From the NCBI GenBank assembly GCA_002448975.1, contig DKBO01000260.1, positions 1,823 to 20,557 of the forward strand: DNA of 18,735 bases, written 5' to 3'. Within the stretch, counting starts at the first letter, position 1. The number at the start of each line of letters is the position of its first letter. The DNA is from Nitrospiraceae bacterium UBA6898. Lineage in GTDB: Bacteria; Nitrospirota; Thermodesulfovibrionia; Thermodesulfovibrionales; UBA6898. This document shows, one piece after another, positions 1 through 7,640 of this stretch. A program made the translations under genes and the position numbers. Below the pieces are notes generated by a model. It saw only the letters and a program-made list of their open reading frames with translations. It was not told where the DNA came from and ran no database searches.

Positions 1-29
1 GGCGTTCTAACCAGCTGAACTACCGCCCC
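1..29 (-). tRNA. tRNA 5' fragment, probably tRNA-Asp
   Basis: Read on the minus strand, this is the first part of a tRNA cut by the window edge. It has a 7-nt acceptor strand GGGGCGG, then TA, a D-arm GTTC/GAAC around AGCTGGTTA, and the start of the anticodon stem (GCC). The acceptor plus 'TAGTTCAG' resembles bacterial tRNA-Asp. The anticodon lies outside the window, so the identity is inference. It follows tRNA-Val in the same orientation and may share its transcript. Confidence 0.75.
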
Positions 30-122
30 CGCAAAGAAGACCGTTACGACGAAATCATCATAGGAATCAATCAAACAAGTCTGTCCATCTGATTCTATGA
101 TTCATCAAAAAAACTGGAAAAA

Positions 123-198
123 TGGTAGGCGGAACAGGGATCGAACCTGTGACATCAGCCTTGTAAGGGCTGCGCTCTCCCAGCTGAGCTATCCGCCC
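123..198 (-). tRNA. tRNA-Val (anticodon UAC)
   Basis: A complete cloverleaf can be folded on the minus strand. The acceptor GGGCGGA pairs with TCCGCCT (one G-U at the end), and the D-arm is GCTC/GAGC. The anticodon stem CAGCC/GGCTG encloses the loop CTTACAA, which gives anticodon TAC (UAC, reads valine codons). The T-arm is ACAGG-TTCGATC-CCTGT. The discriminator is A and the CCA end is encoded in the DNA (TGG at 123-125 on the plus strand). Length is 76 nt including CCA. Confidence 0.96.
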
Positions 199-225
199 GA
201 AATATCCAACAATACGGCAAAAAAT

Positions 226-255
226 ATATTACTTATTTGCTTAAATTCTTGTCAA
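226..255 (-). promoter_or_regulatory. sigma70-type promoter for the tRNA genes
   Basis: On the minus strand a perfect -35 box TTGACA (250-255) is separated by 18 bp from a -10 box TAATAT (226-231). The predicted start lies about 20 nt upstream of the mature tRNA-Val 5' end, which fits a tRNA promoter. The region between this promoter and the upstream lipoprotein gene holds nothing else I can recognise. Confidence 0.7.
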
Positions 256-311
256 GGACTTTGTCGCAGATGAATGTGTAATAACATACGGCTGCCAACT
301 GGCTAGAGGCG

Positions 312-626
312 CTATTTCAGGGAAACCGAACCGTTTGACGGATCGTAGGAATATACGGAAAGGTCATACTCCGCCCCAAGAAGGTCTTTAATCTCTGACA
401 GATCATCCGGATATCTCCCTTTTTCAGCATGGAATGTCTGAATCACCGTTTTGACCGAACTGAGACTTGCTGTGTCCCGGAGCGTCTTTGACCTCTGATA
501 CGCATTGATCATAGCATTACCATGCTCGGCAATCGGATTCTTGGGTTTCTGGTCGCAGCCCGCAGAGATCCATAATACTGCGAATGCAGTTATCATGAGC
601 ATCATTTTCATGAGGTAGTATATCAC
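312..626 (-). CDS. Small lipoprotein with GspG-like C-terminal segment
   Basis: Encodes about 104 aa. The N-terminus is a lipoprotein signal peptide: a single Lys, a hydrophobic stretch (LMITAFAVLW) and the lipobox ISAGC, with the lipidated Cys at residue 24. The mature part is short and charged. It contains FHAEKGRYPDDLSEI, which resembles the segment after the N-terminal helix of type II secretion/pilin-like GspG proteins, but there is no prepilin cleavage site. The start is set at a GTG (624-626) because AAGGAAG precedes it by 5 nt; an ATG at 609-611 is the alternative. A longer reading from 758 would run deep into the divergent transporter gene and is unlikely. It probably sits on the inner face of the outer membrane or in the inner membrane. 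Function unknown. Confidence 0.7.
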   Translation of the reverse strand: MIYYLMKMMLMITAFAVLWISAGCDQKPKNPIAEHGNAMINAYQRSKTLRDTASLSSVKTVIQTFHAEKGRYPDDLSEIKDLLGAEYDLSVYSYDPSNGSVSLK

Positions 627-655
627 AATCGCTTCCTTTTTCTTTAGAATAGAAT

Positions 656-1528
656 ATGGACTGGGTTTCTCTTTCTTTGGCATCCGCTTTTTTTCTTGCC
701 ACGAGCGATGCACTTGCCAAACGGGCTGTTCAGAATGAAAACGAGTATCTGGTAGCATGGTTCAGACTCCTTTTTACGCTTCCTGCACTGGTAATAACAA
801 TTCTGCTAGTTCCATTTCCGAAACTGGACCGCGATTTCTATCTGAGCTTTTTCATTGCCTTGCCTGTGGAACTGGTCACCATAATCCTTTATATCAAAGC
901 CCTTAAGCTTTCGCCGCTCAGTCTCAGCGTGCCCTTTCTTGCACTGACACCGGTCTTCCTTGTTTCTGTTTCTTATCTTGTCCTTGGAGAAAAGGTGTCT
1001 TTATCTGGGTCAGTTGGCATACTTCTTATTGCAACGGGGGGGTATATCCTGAACATCGACAAGCACCGAAAGGGTTGCTTCGAACCGATCAGACTGATAT
1101 TCCGGGAGAAGGGAGCAATGCTTATGATCGGTGTGGCGCTGCTCTACAGCGTCACCTCATCCCTGGGAAAGGTGGCGATCATGCATTCGTCACCGCTTTT
1201 CTTCGGCGCAAGTTATTTCATCGCGCTCAATATCGCATTTGCTCCCATAGCGCTCTGGAAGCGGAGAAATATCTTAGGGGATTTTGTCAGAAAGGGTAAA
1301 TTCATTTCGCTCTTTTTCCCCGGGATGTTCTATGCACTGATGATCATTACTCACATGGAGGCCATGAAGCTGACAAAGGTCGCCTATATGATTTCGGTCA
1401 AAAGAACCAGTTTGCTTATGAGCGTACTTTACGGTTATTTTTTATTACAGGAAGAAAATATCAGAAGTCGATTCTTGGGAGCCCTTCTGATGTTCGCAGG
1501 TTTTGTTCTGGTGGTAAACGCTAAATAA
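656..1528 (+). CDS. EamA/DMT-family transporter
   Basis: A 290-aa very hydrophobic protein with about ten predicted membrane segments in two homologous halves, the classic drug/metabolite transporter (EamA) layout. The first half contains the family-like run RLLFTLPALV and a loop LGEKVSLSGSVGILLI, which marks the end of repeat one. The second half ends with LLQEENIRSRFLGALLMFAG, the equivalent position of repeat two. Members export amino acids, sugars or other small metabolites across the inner membrane; the substrate cannot be read from the sequence. The ATG at 656 begins directly with the first membrane segment, so the start is natural, though no good Shine-Dalgarno precedes it. It is the only plus-strand gene in the left 17 kb. 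It is divergent from the lipoprotein gene with a gap of only about 29 bp, so its promoter must lie inside that gene. A G7 run occurs at 1036-1042. Confidence 0.9.
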   Translation: MDWVSLSLASAFFLATSDALAKRAVQNENEYLVAWFRLLFTLPALVITILLVPFPKLDRDFYLSFFIALPVELVTIILYIKALKLSPLSLSVPFLALTPVFLVSVSYLVLGEKVSLSGSVGILLIATGGYILNIDKHRKGCFEPIRLIFREKGAMLMIGVALLYSVTSSLGKVAIMHSSPLFFGASYFIALNIAFAPIALWKRRNILGDFVRKGKFISLFFPGMFYALMIITHMEAMKLTKVAYMISVKRTSLLMSVLYGYFLLQEENIRSRFLGALLMFAGFVLVVNAK

Positions 1529-2082
1529 AGGATGACGTCAGGAGCAGAGCTGCTGTAATAGGTGCGGCCGTGTTTTGGCAGCTACACATTTACCCTACCC
1601 GCAGTCTCTGCACGTTAACAGCAAGGACAGGGCAGTGCGCATGTCAGATAACTTTTCTGTTGCACTGTTCATACGCAGCTGCCTCGTTACGGCCCTTCCA
1701 TGAAATATAAGGATAATAGACAAGAAATAAACGAGGGATGATAGAGAAAAATAAGAAGACCGTGCACTTTTCCCCTGTGCAGGTTGGCAGCAATGCATGT
1801 TGAGGAACTGACCATCGTTCGCATAGGCCTCGGCTTGTATCTCTGCAGTACACCTGATGACGACTACTCCGGTTCACTGGGTCTCTTGTTTCTTTTCATT
1901 ATTTATGCAGCCAATCTCTTCGGTCCGCCGCCTCCCGACGTCAAAGCGATCTCATGGCCGAACCCGGCTGTCTCGTTGCTGATCTGAGTCTATTGGATCC
2001 ACCGCCAACGTCACCGTCATCCTGCAGACGGAAAAACCAGCGGCATAGGATATTTTATTCTAGAGTCTCAAGATATGTATGG
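1529..2082. other. Gene-poor interval between convergent genes
   Basis: These 554 bp lie between the ends of the plus-strand transporter gene and minus-strand rsmE. I find no strong terminator for either gene and no RNA gene. Open frames on both strands are short and look random. There are two exceptions. One is a possible membrane-protein tail on the plus strand (1784-1987). The other is a 25-codon minus-strand frame (1595-1672) preceded by GAGG nine nt before its ATG, which I cannot support as a gene. The interval looks like decayed sequence. Confidence 0.5.
1784..1987 (+). pseudogene. Possible remnant: C-terminal tail of a small membrane protein
   Basis: The 67-codon frame has an unremarkable first half, but its second half reads as a hydrophobic helix (LGLLFLFIIYAANLF) followed by GPPPPDVKAISW and a short hydrophobic end. 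A helix ending in 'YAANLFGPPPP' looks like real protein rather than chance and recalls the tail of small multi-helix membrane proteins of unknown function. The expected N-terminal helices are not visible upstream in any frame, so if it is real it is truncated. No convincing ribosome-binding site was seen. An intact short gene or a chance frame are the alternatives. Confidence 0.3.
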
Positions 2083-2817
2083 CTACGAACGGCAGGAAAG
2101 ATCGCCGAGCACGTACTGGGTGACAGAGACAGCGGCGATTGCCGCTGTCTCTGCGCGGAGAATCCGCTTTCCCATAGAGGTGACGTGAAAACCTTTTTCT
2201 GCAGCTCTCCTGACTTCATTTTCAGAGAATCCTCCCTCCGGGCCGGTGAGAAGAATTACCTGTTTTTTTCCTCTGCACTTTTCGAGAGAAGAAGAGAAGG
2301 ATAGGCTGGCATGCTCCCAGAAGATAATTCCCGCAGTAATGGAATTATCTAGGGAATGTATGACAACTTCGAGCTCCTGGGGCTCAAGGATTCTGGTGAC
2401 CGCAGCCCTGCCGCACTGGCGCGAAGCCTCTTCCGCAATCTTCTTCCAGCGCGGGAGCTTACGCGTCTCTCGTATCTGGCTCCGCTCGGTGATAACCGGA
2501 AACAACTGCCTTACCCCCAGTTCAGATGCCTTCTGGATGACGAATTCCATTTTTTCGCCTTTCAGCAGACCTTGCATAAGAGTAATATCCAGGAGAGATT
2601 CGGGTGCCGGTTCGCATCTTTCCCCTATTTGGAGTACGACGTTTTTTTTTGAAACAGAGACAATGCATGCCAAGTACGCTGAACCTGAGTTGTCGATAAC
2701 GCTAAGCCTGCTCCCGGGACTGCATCTGAGAACTGTCGCGAGATAGTGCGCTTTGTCACCGGTAAGTTCGATCGAAGTCCTCTCCCTGACGGTACTTTCG
2801 ATAAATATCCTGGTCAT
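2083..2817 (-). CDS. rsmE: 16S rRNA (uracil-1498-N3)-methyltransferase RsmE
   Basis: A 244-aa SPOUT-class (alpha/beta-knot) methyltransferase that methylates N3 of U1498 in 16S rRNA using SAM, in the assembled small subunit. The N-terminal PUA-like RNA-binding domain covers roughly residues 1-70. The catalytic domain carries the signature LLTGPEGGFSENEV (GPEGG at 192-196) and the knot motif LRAETA (220-225), both hallmarks of RsmE. The length matches the family. It is the last gene of the chaperone operon, 28 bp after dnaJ, a frequent neighbourhood for rsmE. The upstream sequence has no strong Shine-Dalgarno, so translation may depend on readthrough from dnaJ. The coding strand contains an A9 run (2642-2650 in window coordinates) and a perfect 13-bp inverted repeat near its end. 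Confidence 0.93.
   Translation of the reverse strand: MTRIFIESTVRERTSIELTGDKAHYLATVLRCSPGSRLSVIDNSGSAYLACIVSVSKKNVVLQIGERCEPAPESLLDITLMQGLLKGEKMEFVIQKASELGVRQLFPVITERSQIRETRKLPRWKKIAEEASRQCGRAAVTRILEPQELEVVIHSLDNSITAGIIFWEHASLSFSSSLEKCRGKKQVILLTGPEGGFSENEVRRAAEKGFHVTSMGKRILRAETAAIAAVSVTQYVLGDLSCRS
2124..2153. repeat. Perfect 13-bp inverted repeat inside rsmE
   Basis: The arms 2124-2136 and 2141-2153 are exactly complementary around a 4-nt loop (2137-2140). The repeat lies in the codons for the conserved knot motif (ETAAIAAVS) near the 3' end of rsmE. No T-run follows on either strand, so it is not a standard intrinsic terminator. It may stabilise the 3' end of the operon mRNA, or be a by-product of the codons used. 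Confidence 0.6.
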
Positions 2818-2845
2818 GCAGAGCTAATGGAGGGCAATGACGACG

Positions 2846-3952
2846 TTAATTCTCAACCCCGGTAAAGAGGTCCTTCAGGCGGTCCTTGAAGCTTTTTCCC
2901 GTTTCATCAGTGCTGATGGATGCGAATTCCTCCAGAAGTTCTTTCTGTCGCTGCGTCAGTTTCTTGGGAACGTCGATATAGACCCTGATGAGCTGATTCC
3001 CTCTGTGAGAGCTGCCGACACGGGGTACACCTTTGCCTTTCAGCGTAAATATCTTGCCCGAAGATGTTCCTGGAGGAATTTTCAGTTTAGCTGAGCCATC
3101 AAGGGTGGGCACCTCTATCTCGGCTCCCAGCGCTGCAGCCGTGAAGGACACCGGGAAGTCGCAGAAAAGCTCTGTGCCTTCTCTCTTGAAGAAAGGATGT
3201 TCCTCGACATTGAGTATGACATACAGGTCGCCGGGAGGACCATTGTAGTGGCCTGGCTCACCTTCTCCCGAGATCTTCAGCCTTGATCCTGAGTCTACGC
3301 CGGGCGGAATCTTAAGATTAACGGATTTCTGTTCTCTTATGAAACCATGGCCTTTGCACTGTTTGCACGGATGTGTGATGATCTTGCCACTGCCAGAGCA
3401 TTTCCCGCAGGTCTTTGAAACGCTGAAAAATCCCTGCTGATATCTGATCTGGCCCGAACCACGGCACGAGCTGCAAACCTCGGGTTGCTTGCCGGGTTCT
3501 GAGCCGCTTCCACTGCATGTATCGCACTTCTGAAGCCTTGGGAACGTGATCACCTTCTCCGTGCCGAAAACGGCTTCTTCGAGTGTCAGATCAAGGTCAT
3601 ATCTGAGATCATTGCCTCTTGTCGGCCGCTGTCGGCGCTGACTGCTGAATCCGGCGCCAAACAGATCCCCGAAGATATCCTCGAAGATGTCTCCGAATCC
3701 AGCTCCACTGGAGAAGGGACCTTGCCCGGAGCCAAACCCATCAGCTGTTCCGAAGCGGTCATAGTGTGCTCGTTTTTCCGGATCGCTGAGACAAGAATAG
3801 GCCTCGTTGATCTCCTTGAACCTGTCTTCGGATGCCTTGTCTCCTGCATTACGGTCAGGATGGTGCTTCAGGGCCATCTGTCTGAACATTTTCTTTATCT
3901 CTTCCTGAGAGGCATCCCGCTGGACGCCGAGTATATCGTAATAATCTTTCAC
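2846..3952 (-). CDS. dnaJ: Chaperone protein DnaJ (Hsp40)
   Basis: A 368-aa type I J-protein that delivers unfolded clients to DnaK and stimulates its ATPase. The J-domain spans about residues 1-70 with HPD at 31-33. A Gly/Phe-rich linker follows to about residue 105. The zinc-binding domain has four CxxCxGxG-type repeats at 143-150, 160-167, 182-189 and 196-203 (the last reads CKQCKGHG). The C-terminal client-binding domains complete it. The start is a GTG (3950-3952) with AAGGA about nine nt upstream; the protein begins MKDYYDILGV as expected. It follows dnaK after a 113-bp gap containing a hairpin and T-run, so its expression may be tuned separately from dnaK. Confidence 0.96.
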   Translation of the reverse strand: MKDYYDILGVQRDASQEEIKKMFRQMALKHHPDRNAGDKASEDRFKEINEAYSCLSDPEKRAHYDRFGTADGFGSGQGPFSSGAGFGDIFEDIFGDLFGAGFSSQRRQRPTRGNDLRYDLDLTLEEAVFGTEKVITFPRLQKCDTCSGSGSEPGKQPEVCSSCRGSGQIRYQQGFFSVSKTCGKCSGSGKIITHPCKQCKGHGFIREQKSVNLKIPPGVDSGSRLKISGEGEPGHYNGPPGDLYVILNVEEHPFFKREGTELFCDFPVSFTAAALGAEIEVPTLDGSAKLKIPPGTSSGKIFTLKGKGVPRVGSSHRGNQLIRVYIDVPKKLTQRQKELLEEFASISTDETGKSFKDRLKDLFTGVEN

Positions 3953-3993
3953 ATCAATAGTTCCTTGTCAGGGTAATTGTTGAAGTATACATG

Positions 3994-4035
3994 AAAAAAA
4001 GGCACAAGGGTACATGTGCTGCTGCACACATACCC
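3994..4035 (-). terminator. Hairpin plus T7 run between dnaK and dnaJ (possible partial terminator)
   Basis: On the minus strand, the arms 4024-4035 and 4008-4019 form a 12-bp stem (two G-U pairs) with a 4-nt loop. After 7 nt comes a run of seven T (3994-4000). The stretch GCACA...TGTGC, which overlaps the 3' arm and runs to just before the T-run, can form a competing 5-bp hairpin. Either fold would reduce transcription into dnaJ. The long stem sits slightly too far from the T-run for a textbook intrinsic terminator, so an mRNA processing or stability element is the alternative. Confidence 0.4.
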
Positions 4036-4065
4036 CTGAACCCCTCTTCTGTTGAATTCTGACCG

Positions 4066-5985
4066 CTACTTCTTATCCTTGTCAACGTCCTCAAACTCTG
4101 CCTCGACGACTTCTTCCTCGGCAGGTTTGGTGCTTTGGCCCGATCCGTCTGTGGGGCCGCCCTGCTGTGTCTGTGCACCGGTTGACTTATAGAGATGTTC
4201 GGCAAGCTTGTGGGACACCTGCGTCAGTTTGTCCGTCGCTGTCTTGATTTCCGCAGGATCAGAGCTCGACTCCTTCAGTTTCTTACAGTTTTCAAGTGCT
4301 TCTTCGATATCGCGTTTTTCGTCAGGAGAAATCTTTTCAGCATAATCAGCGAGTGACTTCTCGACCGTGTAAACAAGCGTGTCTGCATTGTTCCTTGCCT
4401 CAGCAAGCTGCTTCTTTTTATGATCCTCCTGTCCGTGCTCATCCGCATCGCGCACCATTTTCTTGATTTCTTCCTCGGTAAGGCCGCTCGAAGCCGTTAT
4501 CCGGATCGACTGCTCTTTGTTCGTGCCGAGGTCTTTGGCCGAGACGTGGAGTATGCCGTTGGCATCAATATCAAAAGAGACCTCGATCTGCGGTACACCC
4601 CGGGGAGCAGGAGGGATGCCGATCAGTTCAAAATTGCCGAGGAGTTTGTTGTCAGCCGCCATCTCGCGCTCTCCCTGGCAAATCTTGATCGTAACCGCAG
4701 GCTGGTTGTCCGTAGCCGTCGAGAATATCTGGCTCTTTTTTGTTGGTATGGTCGTATTCCTTTCGATGATCTTCGTGAAGATGCCACCCAGGGTCTCAAT
4801 GCCCAGAGAGAGAGGCGTTACATCCAGAAGCAGCACTTCCTTCACGTCACCCTTGAGTACCGCCGCCTGGATCGCTGCGCCGACTGCAACCACCTCGTCA
4901 GGATTAACAGTTCGATTTGGCTCCTTACCAAAGAATGACTGTACCGTCTGCTGTACCTTCGGTGTCCTGGTCTGGCCCCCGACAAGCAGAACTTCATCAA
5001 TATTGCCGGCAGAGAGGCCGGCATCGCTAAGGGCGTTCTTGCATGGGCCGATCGTATTATCAAAGAGATCAGCCGTGAGCTGTTCGAACTTTGCCCGGGC
5101 TATCTTCATGAGAAGGTGTTTCGGTCCTGTGGCATCAGCAGTTACGAAAGGCAGGTTGATCTCGGTTTCCGTGGCTGTCGATAGTTCGATCTTTGCACGC
5201 TCGGCAGCTTCCTTAAGCCTTTGGAGTGCCATCTTGTCATTTTTGAGATCGATGCCCTGGTCTTTCTTGAATTCCTCTACCATCCAGTCGATGATCCTGA
5301 GGTCAAAGTCGTCACCGCCGAGAAACGTGTCACCGTTCGTTGATTTGACTTCGATGACGCCTTCGCCGATCTCAAGTATCGAGATGTCAAATGTTCCGCC
5401 TCCAAGGTCATACACTGCGACCTTTTCTTCCTTCTTTTTATCCATACCATAAGCGAGCGCCGCAGCAGTCGGTTCATTGATGATCCTGAGCACGTTGAGA
5501 CCTGCAATCCTTCCGGCGTCCTTGGTTGCCTGTCTCTGGCTGTCATTGAAATAGGCAGGCACGGTGATAACCGCCTCTGTTACTTTCTCCCCGAGATAGT
5601 CTTCAGCTGCCTGTTTGAGTTTCTGAAGAATCATGGCTGAGACTTCAGGCGGTGAGTATTTCTTGCCGGAGATCTCTACATGAGCATCCCCATTGGACGC
5701 TTCAACAATCTTGTACGGCAGCCTTTTCTTCGCATGATCAACCTCGGGGGAGACATACTTCCTGCCCATAAGCCTCTTTATCGAGAAGATGGTGTTTTCC
5801 GGGTTGGTGATGGCCTGGCGTTTTGCAATCTGTCCCACAAGGCGCTCACCTTTGTCCGTGATGGCGACGACCGAAGGTGTCGTCCTGGTTCCTTCCTGAT
5901 TTGGTATAACAACGGGCTCTCCGCCCTGAACTACTGCTACGCATGAGTTTGTGGTTCCCAGGTCAATACCAATTGCCTTTCCCAT
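4066..5985 (-). CDS. dnaK: Chaperone protein DnaK (Hsp70)
   Basis: A 639-aa Hsp70 that binds exposed hydrophobic peptides in an ATP-driven cycle with DnaJ and GrpE in the cytoplasm. The nucleotide-binding domain begins with GIDLGTTNSCVAV and contains TVPAYFNDSQRQATKDAG, INEPTAAALAYG and DLGGGTFD. The conserved linker VLLLDVTPLSLGIET leads to the substrate-binding domain, followed by the helical lid. The C-terminus ends in the acidic bacterial tail EEEVVEAEFEDVDKDKK. Length is typical. AGGAGG of its ribosome-binding site lies inside the last codons of grpE, and only one base separates the two genes, so they are translationally linked. Large plus-strand open frames over this gene are codon-bias shadows. 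Confidence 0.99.
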   Translation of the reverse strand: MGKAIGIDLGTTNSCVAVVQGGEPVVIPNQEGTRTTPSVVAITDKGERLVGQIAKRQAITNPENTIFSIKRLMGRKYVSPEVDHAKKRLPYKIVEASNGDAHVEISGKKYSPPEVSAMILQKLKQAAEDYLGEKVTEAVITVPAYFNDSQRQATKDAGRIAGLNVLRIINEPTAAALAYGMDKKKEEKVAVYDLGGGTFDISILEIGEGVIEVKSTNGDTFLGGDDFDLRIIDWMVEEFKKDQGIDLKNDKMALQRLKEAAERAKIELSTATETEINLPFVTADATGPKHLLMKIARAKFEQLTADLFDNTIGPCKNALSDAGLSAGNIDEVLLVGGQTRTPKVQQTVQSFFGKEPNRTVNPDEVVAVGAAIQAAVLKGDVKEVLLLDVTPLSLGIETLGGIFTKIIERNTTIPTKKSQIFSTATDNQPAVTIKICQGEREMAADNKLLGNFELIGIPPAPRGVPQIEVSFDIDANGILHVSAKDLGTNKEQSIRITASSGLTEEEIKKMVRDADEHGQEDHKKKQLAEARNNADTLVYTVEKSLADYAEKISPDEKRDIEEALENCKKLKESSSDPAEIKTATDKLTQVSHKLAEHLYKSTGAQTQQGGPTDGSGQSTKPAEEEVVEAEFEDVDKDKK

Positions 5986-5986
5986 A

Positions 5987-6598
5987 TTATCTTTCCTCCT
6001 CTATGGTATCCTGAATTTTTATTTTAACCGAATCTGCAGCCTGCTTTTCGCTGTTTTGAGGCTTAACTGAGACCGAAACAAGTGAAGGTCTCAGCACCTT
6101 GTCCCGGTACCGATATCCTGCTCTAAACTCCTCTGCGACCATTTTTTCCGGAATGTCTTGCCGCTCTATCTGAGACATGGCATGATGGACCGCTGGGTCA
6201 AAAGGCATGCCTTTTGCGGCAATGCGCGTAAGTCCGAACTTCTCGAGCGTGCGCTGAAGTTCTTTAAGCGTTACCTCGACGCCCTGGACCAGACCGGTGT
6301 TGGCATCACCGGAGGCGTGTTTCATGGCCAGTTCAAGGTTGTCTATAGCGGGAAGGAGTTCATAGAGCAGTGACTCGTTCCCATAGCGTATGAGGTCTTC
6401 CTTTTCCTTGTTGACCCTTTTCCGATAATTTTCAAAGTCTGCGTACAGGCGCAGGTACTTGTTGTTCAGTTCATCGGTCTCCGTGGTCTTTGTTGTTGCA
6501 TCCGGCTGTTCTACGTCCTCGGATTCAATATCCACCAATTCGAGATCGTCTTCGTTAAAATCTTCTTCTTTCTTGCTGTTCAGACCATTATCTTCCAA
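5987..6598 (-). CDS. grpE: Nucleotide exchange factor GrpE
   Basis: A 203-aa GrpE that releases ADP from DnaK. An acidic disordered N-terminus (to about residue 40) leads into the long dimerising coiled coil containing LYADFENYRKR. The C-terminal beta domain that contacts the DnaK ATPase follows, with FDPAVHHAM and the EEFRAGYRYRDKVLRPSLV region, both strong family signatures. The start is TTG (6596-6598), preceded by GGAAGGTG with a 4-nt gap. The weak start codon may keep GrpE below DnaK levels. It lies 11 bp after hrcA in the heat-shock operon. Confidence 0.97.
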   Translation of the reverse strand: MEDNGLNSKKEEDFNEDDLELVDIESEDVEQPDATTKTTETDELNNKYLRLYADFENYRKRVNKEKEDLIRYGNESLLYELLPAIDNLELAMKHASGDANTGLVQGVEVTLKELQRTLEKFGLTRIAAKGMPFDPAVHHAMSQIERQDIPEKMVAEEFRAGYRYRDKVLRPSLVSVSVKPQNSEKQAADSVKIKIQDTIEEER

Positions 6599-6609
6599 CG
6601 TGCACCTTC

Positions 6610-7638
6610 CTATCGTGAGTAAGAAAAGATATCGGTGATAAATTTTGCTGTCATATCCACCAGATAGATAGCCTGTCCGTAGTTCATCCTGGTTGGGCCG
6701 ATGATGGCTATTGCGCCGATGGGGCGGTTTCCTTCGCAGTATGGTGCAGCAACAAAACTGAACTGCTTCAGCTCATCAAGCGGGTTTTCCGACCCGATGA
6801 GCACCTGAGGACCGTCCGTGGCAGATATCTTTTCCAGAAGGCTGAGGATTACCTGCTTGTCCTCGATGGTTCTGAACAGCCTGCGGATCCTTTCGATATC
6901 ACAGAAATCAGGAAGAGTCAGCACTTCAGACAACCCCGATATGAACACATCGCTTTCGGATGCGGAAAAGACATTATTGCAGATCGCCATTGCTTCACTT
7001 ATAAGTCCGTCACAGAGCATGCGGTCATTCGCTATTTCCGCAACGATCGTTTTTCTGATATCCTCCAAGGTGTGTCCTGCAAAGCGCTCATTTAAGTATC
7101 CTGCGAGCCTGTTAAGGTCCTCCCGCGATACTTCCTGCTCCACGGAAATGATCTTGTTCCTGATCACCGCTTCGTCAGTGATCAGCATGACCGCTATCTG
7201 GTTTTTTCGGTAAGGAAGCATCTCAATCCTGCTCAGCATGGTTTGATGAGTATTCAGTGATACAGATATCCCGATATAGTGCGAGAGCTCTGACAGCATG
7301 CGCGACGCATTGTCGAGGAATGAATTGATATCTGTTCTGATAAGTTCGAGCTTTCGTATGAGTTCAGACGCCAGCTCTGCATCGTTATCCGACTTTTCTG
7401 CTGTCAGGGCATCCACATAAAAACGATAACCGCTGTCTGTGGGTACCCGGCCCGCCGATGTATGCGGCTGACGAAGGAAGCCCATATCCTCAAGGTCAGA
7501 CATGATATTGCGGATGGTAGCCGGTGAAAGGCCGATGGGGAACTTCTTCGTAATGGACCTTGAACCTACCGGCCCCGGCGAGCTTATGTAAAGCTGTATA
7601 ACCGCATGAAGAATCTTTTTGCTGCGATCGTCAAGCAC
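6610..7638 (-). CDS. hrcA: Heat-inducible transcription repressor HrcA
   Basis: A 342-aa repressor that binds the CIRCE operator and shuts off class I heat-shock genes, with GroEL helping it fold in known systems. The N-terminal winged helix contains GPVGSRSITKKF and LSPATIRNIMSDLEDMGFL, the typical HrcA DNA-binding region. A GAF-like dimerisation/effector domain follows, ending in the conserved MNYGQAIYLVDMTAKFITD. Two GTG codons could start it. The one at 7636-7638 is chosen because AAGGAG lies 10 nt upstream; the one at 7645-7647 would leave only a 1-nt spacer and sits inside the CIRCE arm. It is the first gene of its own regulated operon, so it is autoregulated. Confidence 0.95.
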   Translation of the reverse strand: MLDDRSKKILHAVIQLYISSPGPVGSRSITKKFPIGLSPATIRNIMSDLEDMGFLRQPHTSAGRVPTDSGYRFYVDALTAEKSDNDAELASELIRKLELIRTDINSFLDNASRMLSELSHYIGISVSLNTHQTMLSRIEMLPYRKNQIAVMLITDEAVIRNKIISVEQEVSREDLNRLAGYLNERFAGHTLEDIRKTIVAEIANDRMLCDGLISEAMAICNNVFSASESDVFISGLSEVLTLPDFCDIERIRRLFRTIEDKQVILSLLEKISATDGPQVLIGSENPLDELKQFSFVAAPYCEGNRPIGAIAIIGPTRMNYGQAIYLVDMTAKFITDIFSYSR

Positions 7639-7640
7639 GT

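Noticed and set aside
1595..1798. Minus-strand frame with a hydrophobic middle; also a 25-codon inner frame with GAGG upstream
   Set aside because: Translation looks random, no family is recognisable and only the short inner frame has a plausible ribosome-binding site; not enough to call a gene.
4463..5452. 329-aa plus-strand open frame opposite dnaK
   Set aside because: It lies entirely antisense to highly conserved dnaK codons, has a low-complexity Ser/Arg-rich translation with no domain, and no ribosome-binding site; a codon-bias shadow.
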